The notes under the pieces are model-generated. The model made no database searches. It worked only from the letters and a program-made list of their open reading frames with translations, and had not been told where the DNA came from. A program made the position numbers and the translations under genes. Positions 1 to 6,733 of a stretch of DNA of 43,745 nucleotides are shown piece by piece. The stretch is from the IMG/VR virus record IMGVR_UViG_3300036814_001086, positions 1 through 43,745 of that record, one strand, 5' to 3'. The DNA is from a virus. Position 1 is the first letter of the stretch. Each line of letters starts with the position of its first letter.

Positions 1-3
1 TTT

Positions 4-102
4 ATGGTTTTGTTAGTAATATGGATGGCATCAGCTTGGGGTGATCCCGATTTGATTGATGCCCTTATCTATTATATTTCAGACGGATATTATAAAACCT
101 AA
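4..102 (+). CDS. small membrane protein, possibly 5'-partial
   Basis: A 32-residue reading frame beginning MVLLVIWMASAWG and ending two bases before the ClpS start. The frame is open to the window edge, so the true start may lie outside. The first 13 residues are hydrophobic and could form a membrane segment or signal sequence; the rest (PDLIDALIYYISDGYYKT) is amphipathic. I do not recognise a family. Tight spacing to clpS suggests co-transcription. Confidence 0.45.
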   Translation: MVLLVIWMASAWGDPDLIDALIYYISDGYYKT

Positions 103-103
103 A

Positions 104-424
104 ATGGACACAGGGGAACTGGACGATCAGGGAACGACGATAACGGAAAAGAAGCCGAAACAAAAGCTGAAACCTCCGAATAGATATCAAGTAGTTTTCC
201 ACAATGATAATTTTACCCCAATGGAATTTGTAGTATATCTACTACAAATGGTTTTTAATCATTCAGAGGCAGCAGCTGAATCAATAATGTTGAATGTTCA
301 TCAACAAGGAAAAGGTGTAGCAGGCATTTACTCATCTGAGATAGCAGAAACAAAAGTATATGAATCAATGATGCATGCAAAAGAAAATCAATTTCCTTTA
401 ATGGTAACATCGGAAGAAATATAA
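104..424 (+). CDS. clpS: ClpS, adaptor of the ClpAP protease (N-end rule)
   Basis: ClpS docks on the ClpA N-domain, delivers N-degron substrates to ClpAP and blocks other substrates. From the ATG at 104 the protein is 106 residues, the usual length. Family landmarks are present: Y28QVVFHND35, then NFTPMEF, VHQQGKG (residues 65-71) and AETKV. The N-degron pocket residues known from E. coli, N34, D35 and H66, fall at the same numbers here. An upstream in-frame ATG at 56 would add 16 residues overlapping the previous ORF and is less likely. The gene abuts the oxygenase at 425. The pocket looks intact, so I infer a working adaptor rather than a decayed copy. A ClpP-like gene lies at 6907. Confidence 0.93.
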   Translation: MDTGELDDQGTTITEKKPKQKLKPPNRYQVVFHNDNFTPMEFVVYLLQMVFNHSEAAAESIMLNVHQQGKGVAGIYSSEIAETKVYESMMHAKENQFPLMVTSEEI

Positions 425-979
425 ATGACTTTACGAACAGACATGGGGGATGATCGCGTAATGCCCCTTATGCACGATATTGATGTTGATAAAATCCTTG
501 AAGAGATAAAGGTTGTTGGTGAAGACTGGAAAACAGATGGTATATGTCAAATTATGTTACAGGGAGTAGAAGGAAAAGAAAATGATTATTATTTTGGTTC
601 CAGAGAGTTTAAGGAATTAGAAGGAGCAGGATATAAAGAAAAGGATTTTACTATTGAATTATTTCCGGAAATGATCTATACTAATAGTTTACTTAAAGAA
701 TTAAAATTGCATCGTTCGCGATTAATGTTATTAAAACCTAAAGCATGCTTGTCATGGCATTTTGATCCCGGTATGAGAATTCACATTCCTTTAACTGGCG
801 ATATCAATAGTTTTCATCTTATAGAAAATATAGAAGGAAAAAGAGAAGTATATCATATAGCTCCTGGTGAAGTTCATTTAATGAATACAGAAGTACATCA
901 CTCAGGGATTAATTTATCGAGAAAGGTTGATAGAATACATATTGTGGGATGTATTGATGTAGATGATGAAAATTATTAA
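425..979 (+). CDS. aspartyl/asparaginyl beta-hydroxylase-like Fe(II)/2OG oxygenase
   Basis: 184 residues with a double-stranded beta-helix pattern: SWH112FD114PG supplies the HxD iron ligands, the EVHH region (158/159) the distal histidine, and R170 in VDRIHIVGC the likely 2-oxoglutarate-binding arginine. The arrangement recalls Asp/Asn beta-hydroxylases, which hydroxylate protein side chains; small phage and bacterial members mostly have unknown substrates. It starts directly after the clpS stop and overlaps the next gene by 17 bp, so it is probably in one operon with clpS. Fold assignment is good; the substrate is unknown. Confidence 0.72.
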   Translation: MTLRTDMGDDRVMPLMHDIDVDKILEEIKVVGEDWKTDGICQIMLQGVEGKENDYYFGSREFKELEGAGYKEKDFTIELFPEMIYTNSLLKELKLHRSRLMLLKPKACLSWHFDPGMRIHIPLTGDINSFHLIENIEGKREVYHIAPGEVHLMNTEVHHSGINLSRKVDRIHIVGCIDVDDENY

Positions 980-1673
980 TAAATTTTGGACTCATAGGGG
1001 ATTTGGTACTGGTTTTGGTGATATAATAAATCATTTATCATATGAATATCAACAAGCCAAAGAATCGACTATTATAAAATGGCATTTACAACCACGCACA
1101 CATAGACAAGTACAAAGAGTTATTAAACTTTTTAAACCTAATTCTTTAATTGAACATGAGTTCGGTGAGTTCATAGAAAGAAAAGAAGCTCCATATAGTC
1201 AACAGGACCATGAGTATTGGCCTGCTAAAATGTTACATAGTTCCTGCGATGAAAAGTTTTGCGCTATATGGTTATATACTAAACATCATTCACATTCACC
1301 CCATCATCAAGATAAAGTTGTAAGTCATTATATCTTACAGAGATTATTTAAAGATCTCAAAGAAGGGGGATATAAAATTGTTTTGATTCCTAGTTTCAAA
1401 ACATCTGCTGGTAGAACATTATATGATATAGATTATGATTTTGAACAATATAGTTATTTGGTACAGTCTATATTAAAGAATTGTTCTTTTAGTATTTGCT
1501 CCGAAGGTGGTTTAGCTCATTTATCTAGATTAATGAAAGTTCCTACCATATGTTATTTTAATCAAACAATGCCGTGGAAAGGACATGATTTTGATCTTAG
1601 AGATTTTTGGACAGGTGATTTATATAGACCCTGCAATGATTTAACACAGATTAAAGAATGCTACATGTATTAA
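963..1673 (+). CDS. glycosyltransferase family 9-like protein
   Basis: 236 residues. The C-terminal part contains CSFSICSEGGLAHLSRLMKV followed by PTICYF (about residues 174-200), like the nucleotide-sugar-binding segment of GT9/GT-B enzymes ('...GG..HLA....P....F'). The N-terminal half is His-rich and not recognisable. It overlaps both flanking oxygenase genes. A glycosyltransferase between two hydroxylases could suggest hydroxylation-linked glycosylation, but no substrate can be read. At 236 residues it is shorter than typical GT9 enzymes (around 320-350), so it may be a reduced version. Confidence 0.45.
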   Translation: MMKIINKFWTHRGFGTGFGDIINHLSYEYQQAKESTIIKWHLQPRTHRQVQRVIKLFKPNSLIEHEFGEFIERKEAPYSQQDHEYWPAKMLHSSCDEKFCAIWLYTKHHSHSPHHQDKVVSHYILQRLFKDLKEGGYKIVLIPSFKTSAGRTLYDIDYDFEQYSYLVQSILKNCSFSICSEGGLAHLSRLMKVPTICYFNQTMPWKGHDFDLRDFWTGDLYRPCNDLTQIKECYMY

Positions 1674-2191
1674 AGGGGTTTCTTGGTGAAGATTTATGTC
1701 AAAGTTTTACAACTTATGCGCTGAGAGAACGATTTGATAATTTTAAATCATATGGAAAAGAACTTCCAGACACTCATGGTGTTTATAAAGATTCATTCGC
1801 AGAAGCTTGTTTATATAGTTTCCAGGATAGAGTACAAAAATATTTTAAAGAAGAGATTCATCCATCATATTCGTTCTATATTGTTTATGAGAACGGTCAC
1901 AACTTACACAAACACATAGATACCGATGCTTGCGAAATTTCTATTACTATACATACAGGTCACCTTTACGGTGATAGCTATCAAGGGACTACTTGGCCTT
2001 TATATATCGACAATTCACCCATTCATTGCGATGTAGGGGATGCTTTACTCTATGATCAAAAAGAAAAAAAGTATGAACATTGGCGAGAAACCTTTGAAGG
2101 CATCTATCAAATCCAGTTGCTTTTTCATTATATCACCGGATCTGTTGATAAAATTCCGGTTCCTATTAAAAATTTAACCACAAACGTTTGA
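1658..2191 (+). CDS. prolyl-4-hydroxylase-like Fe(II)/2OG oxygenase
   Basis: 177 residues. The facial triad is visible: H86-I-D88 in LHKHIDTD and H141 in YEHWRE, with FYIVYENGHN before it and YQIQLLFHYI after it, as in 2OG-Fe(II) oxygenases of P4H type. It overlaps the glycosyltransferase by 16 bp and is last in the operon; the following 170 bp hold a new promoter. The substrate is unknown; phage members are thought to modify proteins. Good confidence for the fold, low for the role. Confidence 0.7.
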   Translation: MLHVLKGFLGEDLCQSFTTYALRERFDNFKSYGKELPDTHGVYKDSFAEACLYSFQDRVQKYFKEEIHPSYSFYIVYENGHNLHKHIDTDACEISITIHTGHLYGDSYQGTTWPLYIDNSPIHCDVGDALLYDQKEKKYEHWRETFEGIYQIQLLFHYITGSVDKIPVPIKNLTTNV

Positions 2192-2255
2192 TCGCCCAAT
2201 TATTTTCAATTATTTTCAATTTTGTTTACCAATGATATCAACGAACTCTTGGTAA

Positions 2256-2277
2256 CTTATTGAGATTATTGCGAAAC
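2256..2277 (+). promoter_or_regulatory. 22-bp motif upstream of strong promoter (copy A)
   Basis: The bases CTTATTGAGATTATTG begin a 22-bp element lying 7 bp upstream of the -35 at 2285. Related copies occur upstream of the promoters at 17133 (two inverted copies) and 20047. Possible operator or UP-like activator site; function inferred from position only. The surrounding 2192-2280 also has a short tandem repeat (CAATTATTTT twice). Confidence 0.45.
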
Positions 2278-2284
2278 AAAAACG

Positions 2285-2313
2285 TTGACATGTTGAGCTA
2301 GATATGTTATAAT
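2285..2313 (+). promoter_or_regulatory. strong sigma70-type promoter P1
   Basis: TTGACA (2285-2290), 17-bp spacer, TATAAT (2308-2313): a consensus host sigma70 promoter. The sequence after the -10 continues ATAAGTAGAGAATAAA, closely matching the promoters at 17133 and 20047. It would drive the run of small genes from 2362 onwards, early after infection. Confidence 0.85.
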
Positions 2314-2361
2314 ATAAGTAGAGAATAAAATAATAACCTAAACAAGGAGAGAAATAAGCGG

Positions 2362-2541
2362 ATGAAAAAGAAAACAGCAACAATTGAAATTTTAGAAAAA
2401 GATGAAAAGGTTTTAGGATCTCGTACTAGAGGTGAATACATGGTACGAAGATATGAAGATGGGATCGAAATGAGTGGTGAATTTTTTTACACTCTTGCAG
2501 AAGCAGGAGGAGCAATAAGAGAATGGGAAGGAATAGTATGA
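2362..2541 (+). CDS. small early protein, KTATIEIL family
   Basis: 59 residues, first gene after promoter P1, with the ribosome site AAGGAGAG 11 bp upstream of the ATG. It begins MKKKTATIEILEKDEKVLG. The N-terminal pattern KTATIxIL....G....Y.V.....I.M reappears in the protein at 4115, so the two look like distant paralogues. No known family recognised. Probably cytoplasmic and mixed alpha/beta. It overlaps the next gene by ATGA. Confidence 0.7.
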   Translation: MKKKTATIEILEKDEKVLGSRTRGEYMVRRYEDGIEMSGEFFYTLAEAGGAIREWEGIV

Positions 2542-2624
2542 AAATGTGGATAGAAGAAATCGCAACAGCTATATTGTTATTTGGTATATTGTACCTTACA
2601 ATAGTTGTTATGTTTACAATATAA
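2538..2624 (+). CDS. 28-residue single-span membrane peptide
   Basis: Begins with ATGA overlap on the previous gene and encodes MKMWIEEIATAILLFGILYL followed by TIVVMFTI. Residues 9-28 form one hydrophobic helix. Too short for family assignment; its place in the translationally coupled early operon supports it being real. It may be an early membrane-acting peptide, but that is inference. Confidence 0.55.
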   Translation: MKMWIEEIATAILLFGILYLTIVVMFTI

Positions 2625-2643
2625 ATTATAGAGAGAGAATATC

Positions 2644-3075
2644 ATGAAAAAAATAACCTTACTATTTTTATCAGCAGCACTTGGAGCGAGTGTCTTTGCT
2701 GCGACATTTAAAGTAGGTGATGAAGTAAAGCTTGGCGGAAAAGTCCTAGTAGTTGTAAGCCTGGATGATAATGGTGATCCACTATTTAAAACTAAAGCTG
2801 ACTTAAAGCCGGAAAAGAAAGAACCCAGTTTCTTAGCGACTTTGGGTGCATGGGCATTTTCGTCCGAACCTGAAAGACATGACACAGACAATCCAGCCGA
2901 TGATATAGCAGAGGATTTTCTTGCTTCCCTAAGGGCTACGTTGAAGAGACAAGGGAAAGAACCATGTGGACATTGTTATTCGATGATGGAACCAGGAGAT
3001 CCTAGGATCCCCAAGGACCATTTCAATTATAGATCCCCGGAAGAAAAATGCACCAGCTTGCTTGGATGTAAATAA
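2644..3075 (+). CDS. exported protein with C-terminal cysteine motif
   Basis: 143 residues with a clear Sec signal peptide: MKK, hydrophobic ITLLFLSAALGASV, then FA|AT cleavage near residue 19-20. The mature part opens with a small beta-type segment (FKVGDEVKLGGKVLVVVS) resembling an SH3-like fold. The C-terminus has CGHC plus two further cysteines (KCTSLLGC), suggesting disulfides or metal binding in the periplasm. The ribosome site GAGAGAG lies 6 bp before the ATG. No family recognised. An exported phage early protein suggests a role at the host envelope, for example blocking other phages, but nothing proves this. Confidence 0.75.
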   Translation: MKKITLLFLSAALGASVFAATFKVGDEVKLGGKVLVVVSLDDNGDPLFKTKADLKPEKKEPSFLATLGAWAFSSEPERHDTDNPADDIAEDFLASLRATLKRQGKEPCGHCYSMMEPGDPRIPKDHFNYRSPEEKCTSLLGCK

Positions 3076-3076
3076 T

Positions 3077-3211
3077 ATGGAAAATGATAACCCCTTTAAA
3101 CCTAATACTAGCAGAGTTGATAGATTGGAAAATCAAATATTAATACTCATGGAGAGAATTGCTATATTAGAAAGAGATTTAACATATCATATAAAAGAAT
3201 GTCAAGTATGA
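3077..3211 (+). CDS. small coiled-coil protein (44 aa)
   Basis: Starts 1 bp after the previous stop: MENDNPFKPNTSRVDRLENQ, then a leucine/isoleucine heptad segment (ILILMERIAILERDL) typical of a short coiled coil. It overlaps the next gene start by ATGA at 3208. No family recognised. Confidence 0.6.
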   Translation: MENDNPFKPNTSRVDRLENQILILMERIAILERDLTYHIKECQV

Positions 3212-3381
3212 AACAACACGGAAAGCGCGCGCGCCAAGAAGGTGCAATCGAACGAACAGAAGCATCTATTCTTGTATACGAAAAGAATCTAAAATCTAGT
3301 AAAGATGATGATGAGAAAAAACTATTAAAGAAAAAAATAGAAAGAGCACAAACAACAATTAAAAATACAAAAATAATATGA
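3208..3381 (+). CDS. basic helical small protein (57 aa)
   Basis: Chosen start is the ATG at 3208, coupled by ATGA to the previous gene; an in-frame ATG at 3199 is also possible. It begins MKQHGKRARQEGAIERTEAS and is rich in lysine with heptad-like leucines (KNLKSSKDDDEKKLLKKKIE). Probably a helical hairpin or a nucleic-acid-binding peptide; unknown function. Confidence 0.6.
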   Translation: MKQHGKRARQEGAIERTEASILVYEKNLKSSKDDDEKKLLKKKIERAQTTIKNTKII

Positions 3382-3584
3382 GTAATTTAACCTATCTTTG
3401 GGGTGATGGAATGGTAGATAATATAGCAAGAAAGGTTGCGGAAGAACCTATGGAGGATATGCCGTCTTCCGAAGAAGAGTTTCAAGCAGATTTGGATGCA
3501 CAGGATATGAGATATTATCATTACTGTCGTGAACAAGAAGAAATGTATAGTGACCCAGTAATGAATTGGTCAGGATTGAGGTAA
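3378..3584 (+). CDS. acidic small protein (68 aa)
   Basis: Starts MSNLTYLWGDGMVDNIARKV, followed by an acidic stretch (EEPMEDMPSSEEEFQADLDA) and the aromatic RYYHYCREQEEMY. Coupled to the previous gene by a 4-bp overlap. Unknown; part of the early small-gene run. Confidence 0.65.
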   Translation: MSNLTYLWGDGMVDNIARKVAEEPMEDMPSSEEEFQADLDAQDMRYYHYCREQEEMYSDPVMNWSGLR

Positions 3585-3585
3585 T

Positions 3586-3681
3586 ATGGTTTATGATGTA
3601 TTATATTTTTTGGGTGGTGTAGCAGCTTACCTTGGTTTTATCTTTATGATAGTAGCCTGGACTTGGATAGTTTTAAAATAG
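3586..3681 (+). CDS. 31-residue membrane peptide
   Basis: MVYDVLYFLGGVAAYLGFIF plus MIVAWTWIVLK: a single hydrophobic span starting 1 bp after the previous stop. Unrecognised. It is one of several tiny membrane proteins in this operon. Confidence 0.5.
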   Translation: MVYDVLYFLGGVAAYLGFIFMIVAWTWIVLK

Positions 3682-3684
3682 CTT

Positions 3685-3855
3685 ATGTTTAAATATATCT
3701 TTTTAGGATTTATATTAGGATACGGTTTTAGTTTTGTTAGCGCAGAGTGGTATTATTTTGTTAATAGTAACTTTATAGATTTTTGTAGGTGGGTAGAGTT
3801 ACCAGACTATCTTTGGGCGATGATGGACAAATATATTTTTTTCGGGGCATTATGA
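3685..3855 (+). CDS. 56-residue protein with N-terminal membrane span
   Basis: MFKYIFLGFILGYGFSFVSA looks like a signal anchor or cleavable signal; the rest is aromatic (EWYYFVNSNFIDFCRWVELP). Its stop overlaps the next ATG as ATGA (3852-3855), supporting translational coupling. Unrecognised. Confidence 0.5.
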   Translation: MFKYIFLGFILGYGFSFVSAEWYYFVNSNFIDFCRWVELPDYLWAMMDKYIFFGAL

Positions 3856-4130
3856 TAAACGGTTGTGATTTATTAGGTGTAGAAAAACACGCAAGCTTAT
3901 TTTGTCATAAAGTGGGTGAAGCGACCGGAGGCGTTGTTGAAGCTTTTAATCCGCCAATACTTTATCAAATGAATATGATCACCGGCGATCCAGAAGTTGT
4001 AATATATGCCGGAATGGCTTTAATGTGTACCACATGGCCTGTAGGTTTCGCTCATGTGTGTATCCCGATAGCTGCTGCACTTACTTATAATTGGTTTGAA
4101 CAAGTATTTCATTTATGGGGTTTCATTTGA
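3852..4130 (+). CDS. membrane protein (92 aa), unknown
   Basis: Start chosen at 3852 because of the ATGA coupling; a longer in-frame start at 3789 would lie inside the previous gene. Contains MINGCDLLGVEKHASLFCHK, then two hydrophobic stretches (VVIYAGMALMCTTWPVGFAH and VCIPIAAALTYNWF). Probably one or two membrane spans. No family recognised. Confidence 0.6.
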   Translation: MINGCDLLGVEKHASLFCHKVGEATGGVVEAFNPPILYQMNMITGDPEVVIYAGMALMCTTWPVGFAHVCIPIAAALTYNWFEQVFHLWGFI

Positions 4131-4399
4131 AAACCGCAACCATTCAAATTTTAAAAAGCAGTGGTAAAAAGAAATTTGGTAAACACAAATATGTAGTAAC
4201 AGAATTTGATGAAGAATGTATTGGTATGAAAGAAGTTGCTAGCTCACTAATTTCTCCTAAAGAATATTCTGAGAGAAAGAAAACAAAAAGAGTATTCTTA
4301 TATGATACCTCAGATGAAGCATCGAAACATGTGAAAGAATATTATGATATGGATAGCAATAGTCATGACATGGAACCCAGTCATTTATACAATAGATAA
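4115..4399 (+). CDS. small protein with KTATIQIL N-terminus
   Basis: 94 residues from the ATG at 4115, which overlaps the previous gene by 16 bp. A TTG at 4127 would give a start (KTATIQIL) aligning with the start of the protein at 2362, so the shorter form is possible. Shared pattern: KTATIxIL...GKxxxGxxxYxV.....I.M. Likely a cytoplasmic paralogue. Function unknown. Confidence 0.6.
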   Translation: MGFHLKTATIQILKSSGKKKFGKHKYVVTEFDEECIGMKEVASSLISPKEYSERKKTKRVFLYDTSDEASKHVKEYYDMDSNSHDMEPSHLYNR

Positions 4400-4637
4400 A
4401 GAATTTTCATCTGAAGTAGCTTGTTGGAACTACTACGATAATGGTGCGGGAGAAACTAAAATGCTCAATAACTACGGCATACAAGTTCTAGATCACCAAG
4501 ACAATAAGCCGAACAAAGACTACATGAAAAAACATCGCCCAGCACACCGGATATACCCAACTAGAATGTATAAGAATTTCGGAGGATCTTTAGTCTGGTT
4601 AACCTGCGACATAAAAGGAAGAAACGAAGGACTATGA
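4344..4637 (+). CDS. unknown protein (up to 97 aa)
   Basis: The first ATG (4344) lies 56 bp inside the previous gene; the in-frame ATG at 4365 (MTWNPVIYTIDKEFSSEVAC) is an alternative that reduces the overlap. Contains a basic middle (KKHRPAHRIYPTRMYKN) and ends with a 4-bp overlap on the next gene. Unrecognised. Confidence 0.55.
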   Translation: MIWIAIVMTWNPVIYTIDKEFSSEVACWNYYDNGAGETKMLNNYGIQVLDHQDNKPNKDYMKKHRPAHRIYPTRMYKNFGGSLVWLTCDIKGRNEGL

Positions 4638-4912
4638 AAAACGGAGATGTTTTAGTATTAACACCTAGATCAAGGTATGGAAGAAATCTAGTTAAAAAAA
4701 CTGGGAATATTGTTAAGGTTAAATATATACAACCAGGAAAGTTTTGCGTGGAACATTGGAATCAAAGTTGTCGTTGGATCGATAATCAATACGATAAAGA
4801 TTTTGATTGGCAATTTAAAGAGGTACGAGATAACTTTTTGGATCAAACAGAAGAATTGGAAATGAGAAGAGCCATAGGATATCCAATGGACCTTTTAGGG
4901 AAAAATTTATGA
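4634..4912 (+). CDS. unknown protein (92 aa), SH3-like start
   Basis: Begins MKNGDVLVLTPRSRYGRNLV and NIVKVKYIQPGKFCVEHW, a beta-rich pattern like small SH3 or KOW barrels; the C-terminus is helical and acidic. Coupled by ATGA overlaps on both sides. Function unknown. Confidence 0.6.
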   Translation: MKNGDVLVLTPRSRYGRNLVKKTGNIVKVKYIQPGKFCVEHWNQSCRWIDNQYDKDFDWQFKEVRDNFLDQTEELEMRRAIGYPMDLLGKNL

Positions 4913-5121
4913 AAGCAATATTAGAATTTGATTTACCAGAAGATGAAGAACTATTTCAGGCGGCTGATAAAGGTATGGATTGGGCATTACTTGTTTGGCA
5001 CATAGATCAATTTATCCAAAACAAGATCAAATATGAACAAGACAGAGAAGGAGTATTAGAACTTGTTCGGAAAGAACTAAATTTTCAGATGGAAGAAAAA
5101 GGATTAGTATACCCTCCATAA
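4909..5121 (+). CDS. conserved phage protein, MKAILEFDLPED type
   Basis: 70 residues beginning MKAILEFDLPEDEELFQAAD with DWALLVWHIDQFIQNKIKYE following. This N-terminus is common in small phage proteins of tailed phages (seen as MKAILEFxLPEdxexF...). No function is established that I can name. Coupled to the previous gene by ATGA. Confidence 0.65.
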   Translation: MKAILEFDLPEDEELFQAADKGMDWALLVWHIDQFIQNKIKYEQDREGVLELVRKELNFQMEEKGLVYPP

Positions 5122-5131
5122 AAAATAAAAT

Positions 5132-5647
5132 ATGTTTGTGAGACTCGGAAACCCAGCCAGAAAAAATAGGGCAGAAAAAATTGAAATACATGATTACGAT
5201 ACTTGGAACGTTGATGTGACACTTGCACATATTATTGTGCCGCTACTAAAGAGGCTCAAAGAAGTTAAGCAAGGCGCGCCCTTTGTAGAAAATGAAGATG
5301 TACCAAAGTTTCTTCGGGCAACAGAAGAAGAAATAAAAGAACATTGGGACGGTGGTGAATCTGATAAACATTATTTTATTCGTTGGGATTATGTAATGGA
5401 TGAAATGATCCACGCGTTTCAATCTAAATTGGAAGATTGGGAAGACGAATTTGCGTCAGGAGAAAATGATGTCGATTTTAAAGAGATTCCTGATAAGAAA
5501 GATGACAACGGTGAGCCGCTGTTTGAAATGGTATATGGCCCAAATCATACTCGTGAATATGATGTAGAAGGTAGGGAAAAATATCAAACTCGGATAACTA
5601 AAGGATTTAAGTTGTTCGGAAAATATTATAACGGACTTTGGAATTAA
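5132..5647 (+). CDS. conserved T4-like phage protein, DTWNVDxTLA type
   Basis: 171 residues. The motif DYDTWNVDVTLAHIIVPLLK near residue 22 and the later FIRWDYVMDEMIHAFQ match a conserved protein of unknown function found across tailed phages. Acidic C-terminal half. No catalytic motif seen. Cytoplasmic. Confidence 0.65.
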   Translation: MFVRLGNPARKNRAEKIEIHDYDTWNVDVTLAHIIVPLLKRLKEVKQGAPFVENEDVPKFLRATEEEIKEHWDGGESDKHYFIRWDYVMDEMIHAFQSKLEDWEDEFASGENDVDFKEIPDKKDDNGEPLFEMVYGPNHTREYDVEGREKYQTRITKGFKLFGKYYNGLWN

Positions 5648-5923
5648 ATGGAATACGATAGATTTAATCTAGAAGCAGAAATCATGAGAGTCTGGAATAC
5701 GAAAGATGATCTGGAATCAATAACTAGTCGCATGATGGATGACCCAGACAAAATGTCAGAAGATGATATTGCGAATGTTTTAATTGGATTAAGCGAATTA
5801 CATGAAACAAGAATGAAAAAATTATGGAAGGTTTTTGAATCAATGGTGAGAGAAAAATCTTTTGTTATGAAAAAAGAATCTCTTGATTATAGGGGTGTAC
5901 CATTGACAGAAGAGGATAAATGA
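5648..5923 (+). CDS. conserved phage protein (91 aa), helical
   Basis: Begins MEYDRFNLEAEIMRVWNTKD, then helical segments (ITSRMMDDPDKMSEDDIANV). The 'E.xIMxxWxTxDDL' start recalls small conserved proteins in T4-like phages next to the gene type seen at 5132. Starts right after the previous stop. Function unknown. Confidence 0.6.
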   Translation: MEYDRFNLEAEIMRVWNTKDDLESITSRMMDDPDKMSEDDIANVLIGLSELHETRMKKLWKVFESMVREKSFVMKKESLDYRGVPLTEEDK

Positions 5924-6012
5924 TTGAAGTTTGGTTATGGAAGAATTTAATATATATTCTATGGGTCAATGCTATCATACAACATTGGGGACAACCTCAC
6001 GGGTTTCATTAG
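5920..6012 (+). CDS. 30-residue membrane peptide
   Basis: ATGA-coupled to the previous gene: MIEVWLWKNLIYILWVNAII followed by QHWGQPHGFH. A single hydrophobic, Trp-rich span. It fits the tight packing and fills the space before the lipoprotein-like ORF at 6018. Unrecognised. Confidence 0.45.
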   Translation: MIEVWLWKNLIYILWVNAIIQHWGQPHGFH

Positions 6013-6017
6013 GCGCA

Positions 6018-6161
6018 GTGATTTTTTTGTTAATTACATCTTGTGCTTACCATACAGAAATACCTTGTCCGTTTGGTTTAGCCATGAAACAGTTAGACGA
6101 AAAATGTGATTATATTCAGCACGGGAGTACAACGAAATGGATATTAAAAAAGAAAAAATAA
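6018..6161 (+). CDS. small lipoprotein-like protein, GTG start
   Basis: A GTG at 6018 gives (M)IFLLITSCAYHTEIPCPFGL: a short hydrophobic stretch and a lipobox-like ITS|C, typical of small outer-membrane lipoproteins. An in-frame ATG at 5931 would place the lipobox at residue 38 and overlap the 5920 peptide, so I prefer the GTG. 47 residues, basic C-terminus. Together with the preceding membrane peptide it faintly recalls a spanin pair, but the inner-membrane partner lacks a periplasmic coiled coil, so this is only a thought. Confidence 0.45.
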   Translation: MIFLLITSCAYHTEIPCPFGLAMKQLDEKCDYIQHGSTTKWILKKKK

Positions 6162-6370
6162 CCGCAACTAGAATGCCTATGCAGGCACCGTTTAAACTAG
6201 TTGAAGAAAATGATGAAACTGAATATTGCGTTCGCTGTGGAACAGCTACTCGATATAAGAAAACAGATAATGTAACTTTTAGAGCCGGCTACGTTGAAGG
6301 AGCAGGCCAACTTTGTTTTAAGTGTTCTCATCAACGAAAATTACATAGACAAGGAAGTTATGATATATAA
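6137..6370 (+). CDS. zinc-ribbon protein (77 aa)
   Basis: Two CxxC knuckles: YC-VR-CGT (about residue 31-34) and LC-FK-CSH (about 59-62), spaced 24 residues apart, as in small zinc ribbons. The N-terminus is basic (MDIKKEKITATRM). Could bind nucleic acid or act as a protein adaptor; no family named. Its stop overlaps the late-promoter octamer at 6366. Confidence 0.6.
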   Translation: MDIKKEKITATRMPMQAPFKLVEENDETEYCVRCGTATRYKKTDNVTFRAGYVEGAGQLCFKCSHQRKLHRQGSYDI

Positions 6371-6373
6371 ATA
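6366..6373 (+). promoter_or_regulatory. T4-type late promoter octamer
   Basis: TATAAATA, the T4 late promoter -10 element recognised by gp55-type sigma, 17 bp upstream of the ATG at 6391. No -35 is needed for this class. In an AT-rich genome single octamers can occur by chance; position in front of a gene start supports it. Confidence 0.55.
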
Positions 6374-6390
6374 CCTTTGTGAGAGAGAAA

Positions 6391-6555
6391 ATGAGTTTTA
6401 GAGAAATATGGAACGGTCCAAGTTTTTTAGAACGTGGAGATGCCGCTTACAGAATGAGGGCGAGAGATAACGCTGGTAAAAAAACAAAGAAAACTAATAA
6501 ACATATTACCCACGAACATTTTAATAAAGAATGGGATAAAGATTTGTGGGATTAA
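6391..6555 (+). CDS. small basic protein (54 aa), possible late gene
   Basis: MSFREIWNGPSFLERGDAAY then a Lys-rich stretch (AGKKTKKTNKH). The ribosome site GAGAGA lies just before the ATG and TATAAATA 17 bp upstream, suggesting late expression. Unrecognised; a small basic late protein could be head-associated. Confidence 0.55.
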   Translation: MSFREIWNGPSFLERGDAAYRMRARDNAGKKTKKTNKHITHEHFNKEWDKDLWD

Positions 6556-6571
6556 CATATAGGAGAAAATT

Positions 6572-6730
6572 ATGGCTTGTACAAACGAACATTGCGATTC
6601 ACAAGACAATTGTAGCTGCGACCCATGTGAATGTTCGCCAACCGTTCAGTGTGGATGCACTGAATATTCCACAGTAGCAGAACGCGATAGTGAAAATGGA
6701 CCATTGCCACCTTATCAAATTTTAAGGTAA
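6572..6730 (+). CDS. cysteine-rich metallothionein-like mini-protein
   Basis: 52 residues with eight cysteines in the first 29 (C3, C8, C14, C16, C19, C21, C27, C29), in CxC and CxxC spacings as in metallothioneins. The ribosome site AGGAGAAA lies upstream. The stop TAA (6728-6730) is followed in the same frame by an open 59-codon stretch (see 6734), so it may be the N-terminal part of a longer protein. Metal binding is inferred from cysteine spacing only. Confidence 0.55.
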   Translation: MACTNEHCDSQDNCSCDPCECSPTVQCGCTEYSTVAERDSENGPLPPYQILR

Positions 6731-6733
6731 TCA

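Noticed and set aside
2577-2891. 104-codon minus-strand frame opposite the exported protein
   Set aside because: Overlaps a gene with a clear signal peptide and ribosome site; no promoter on the minus strand.
5920-6161. Spanin pair (overlapping membrane peptide and lipoprotein)
   Set aside because: The first peptide is only 30 residues with no periplasmic coiled coil, and the pair lies among early genes far from the endolysin.
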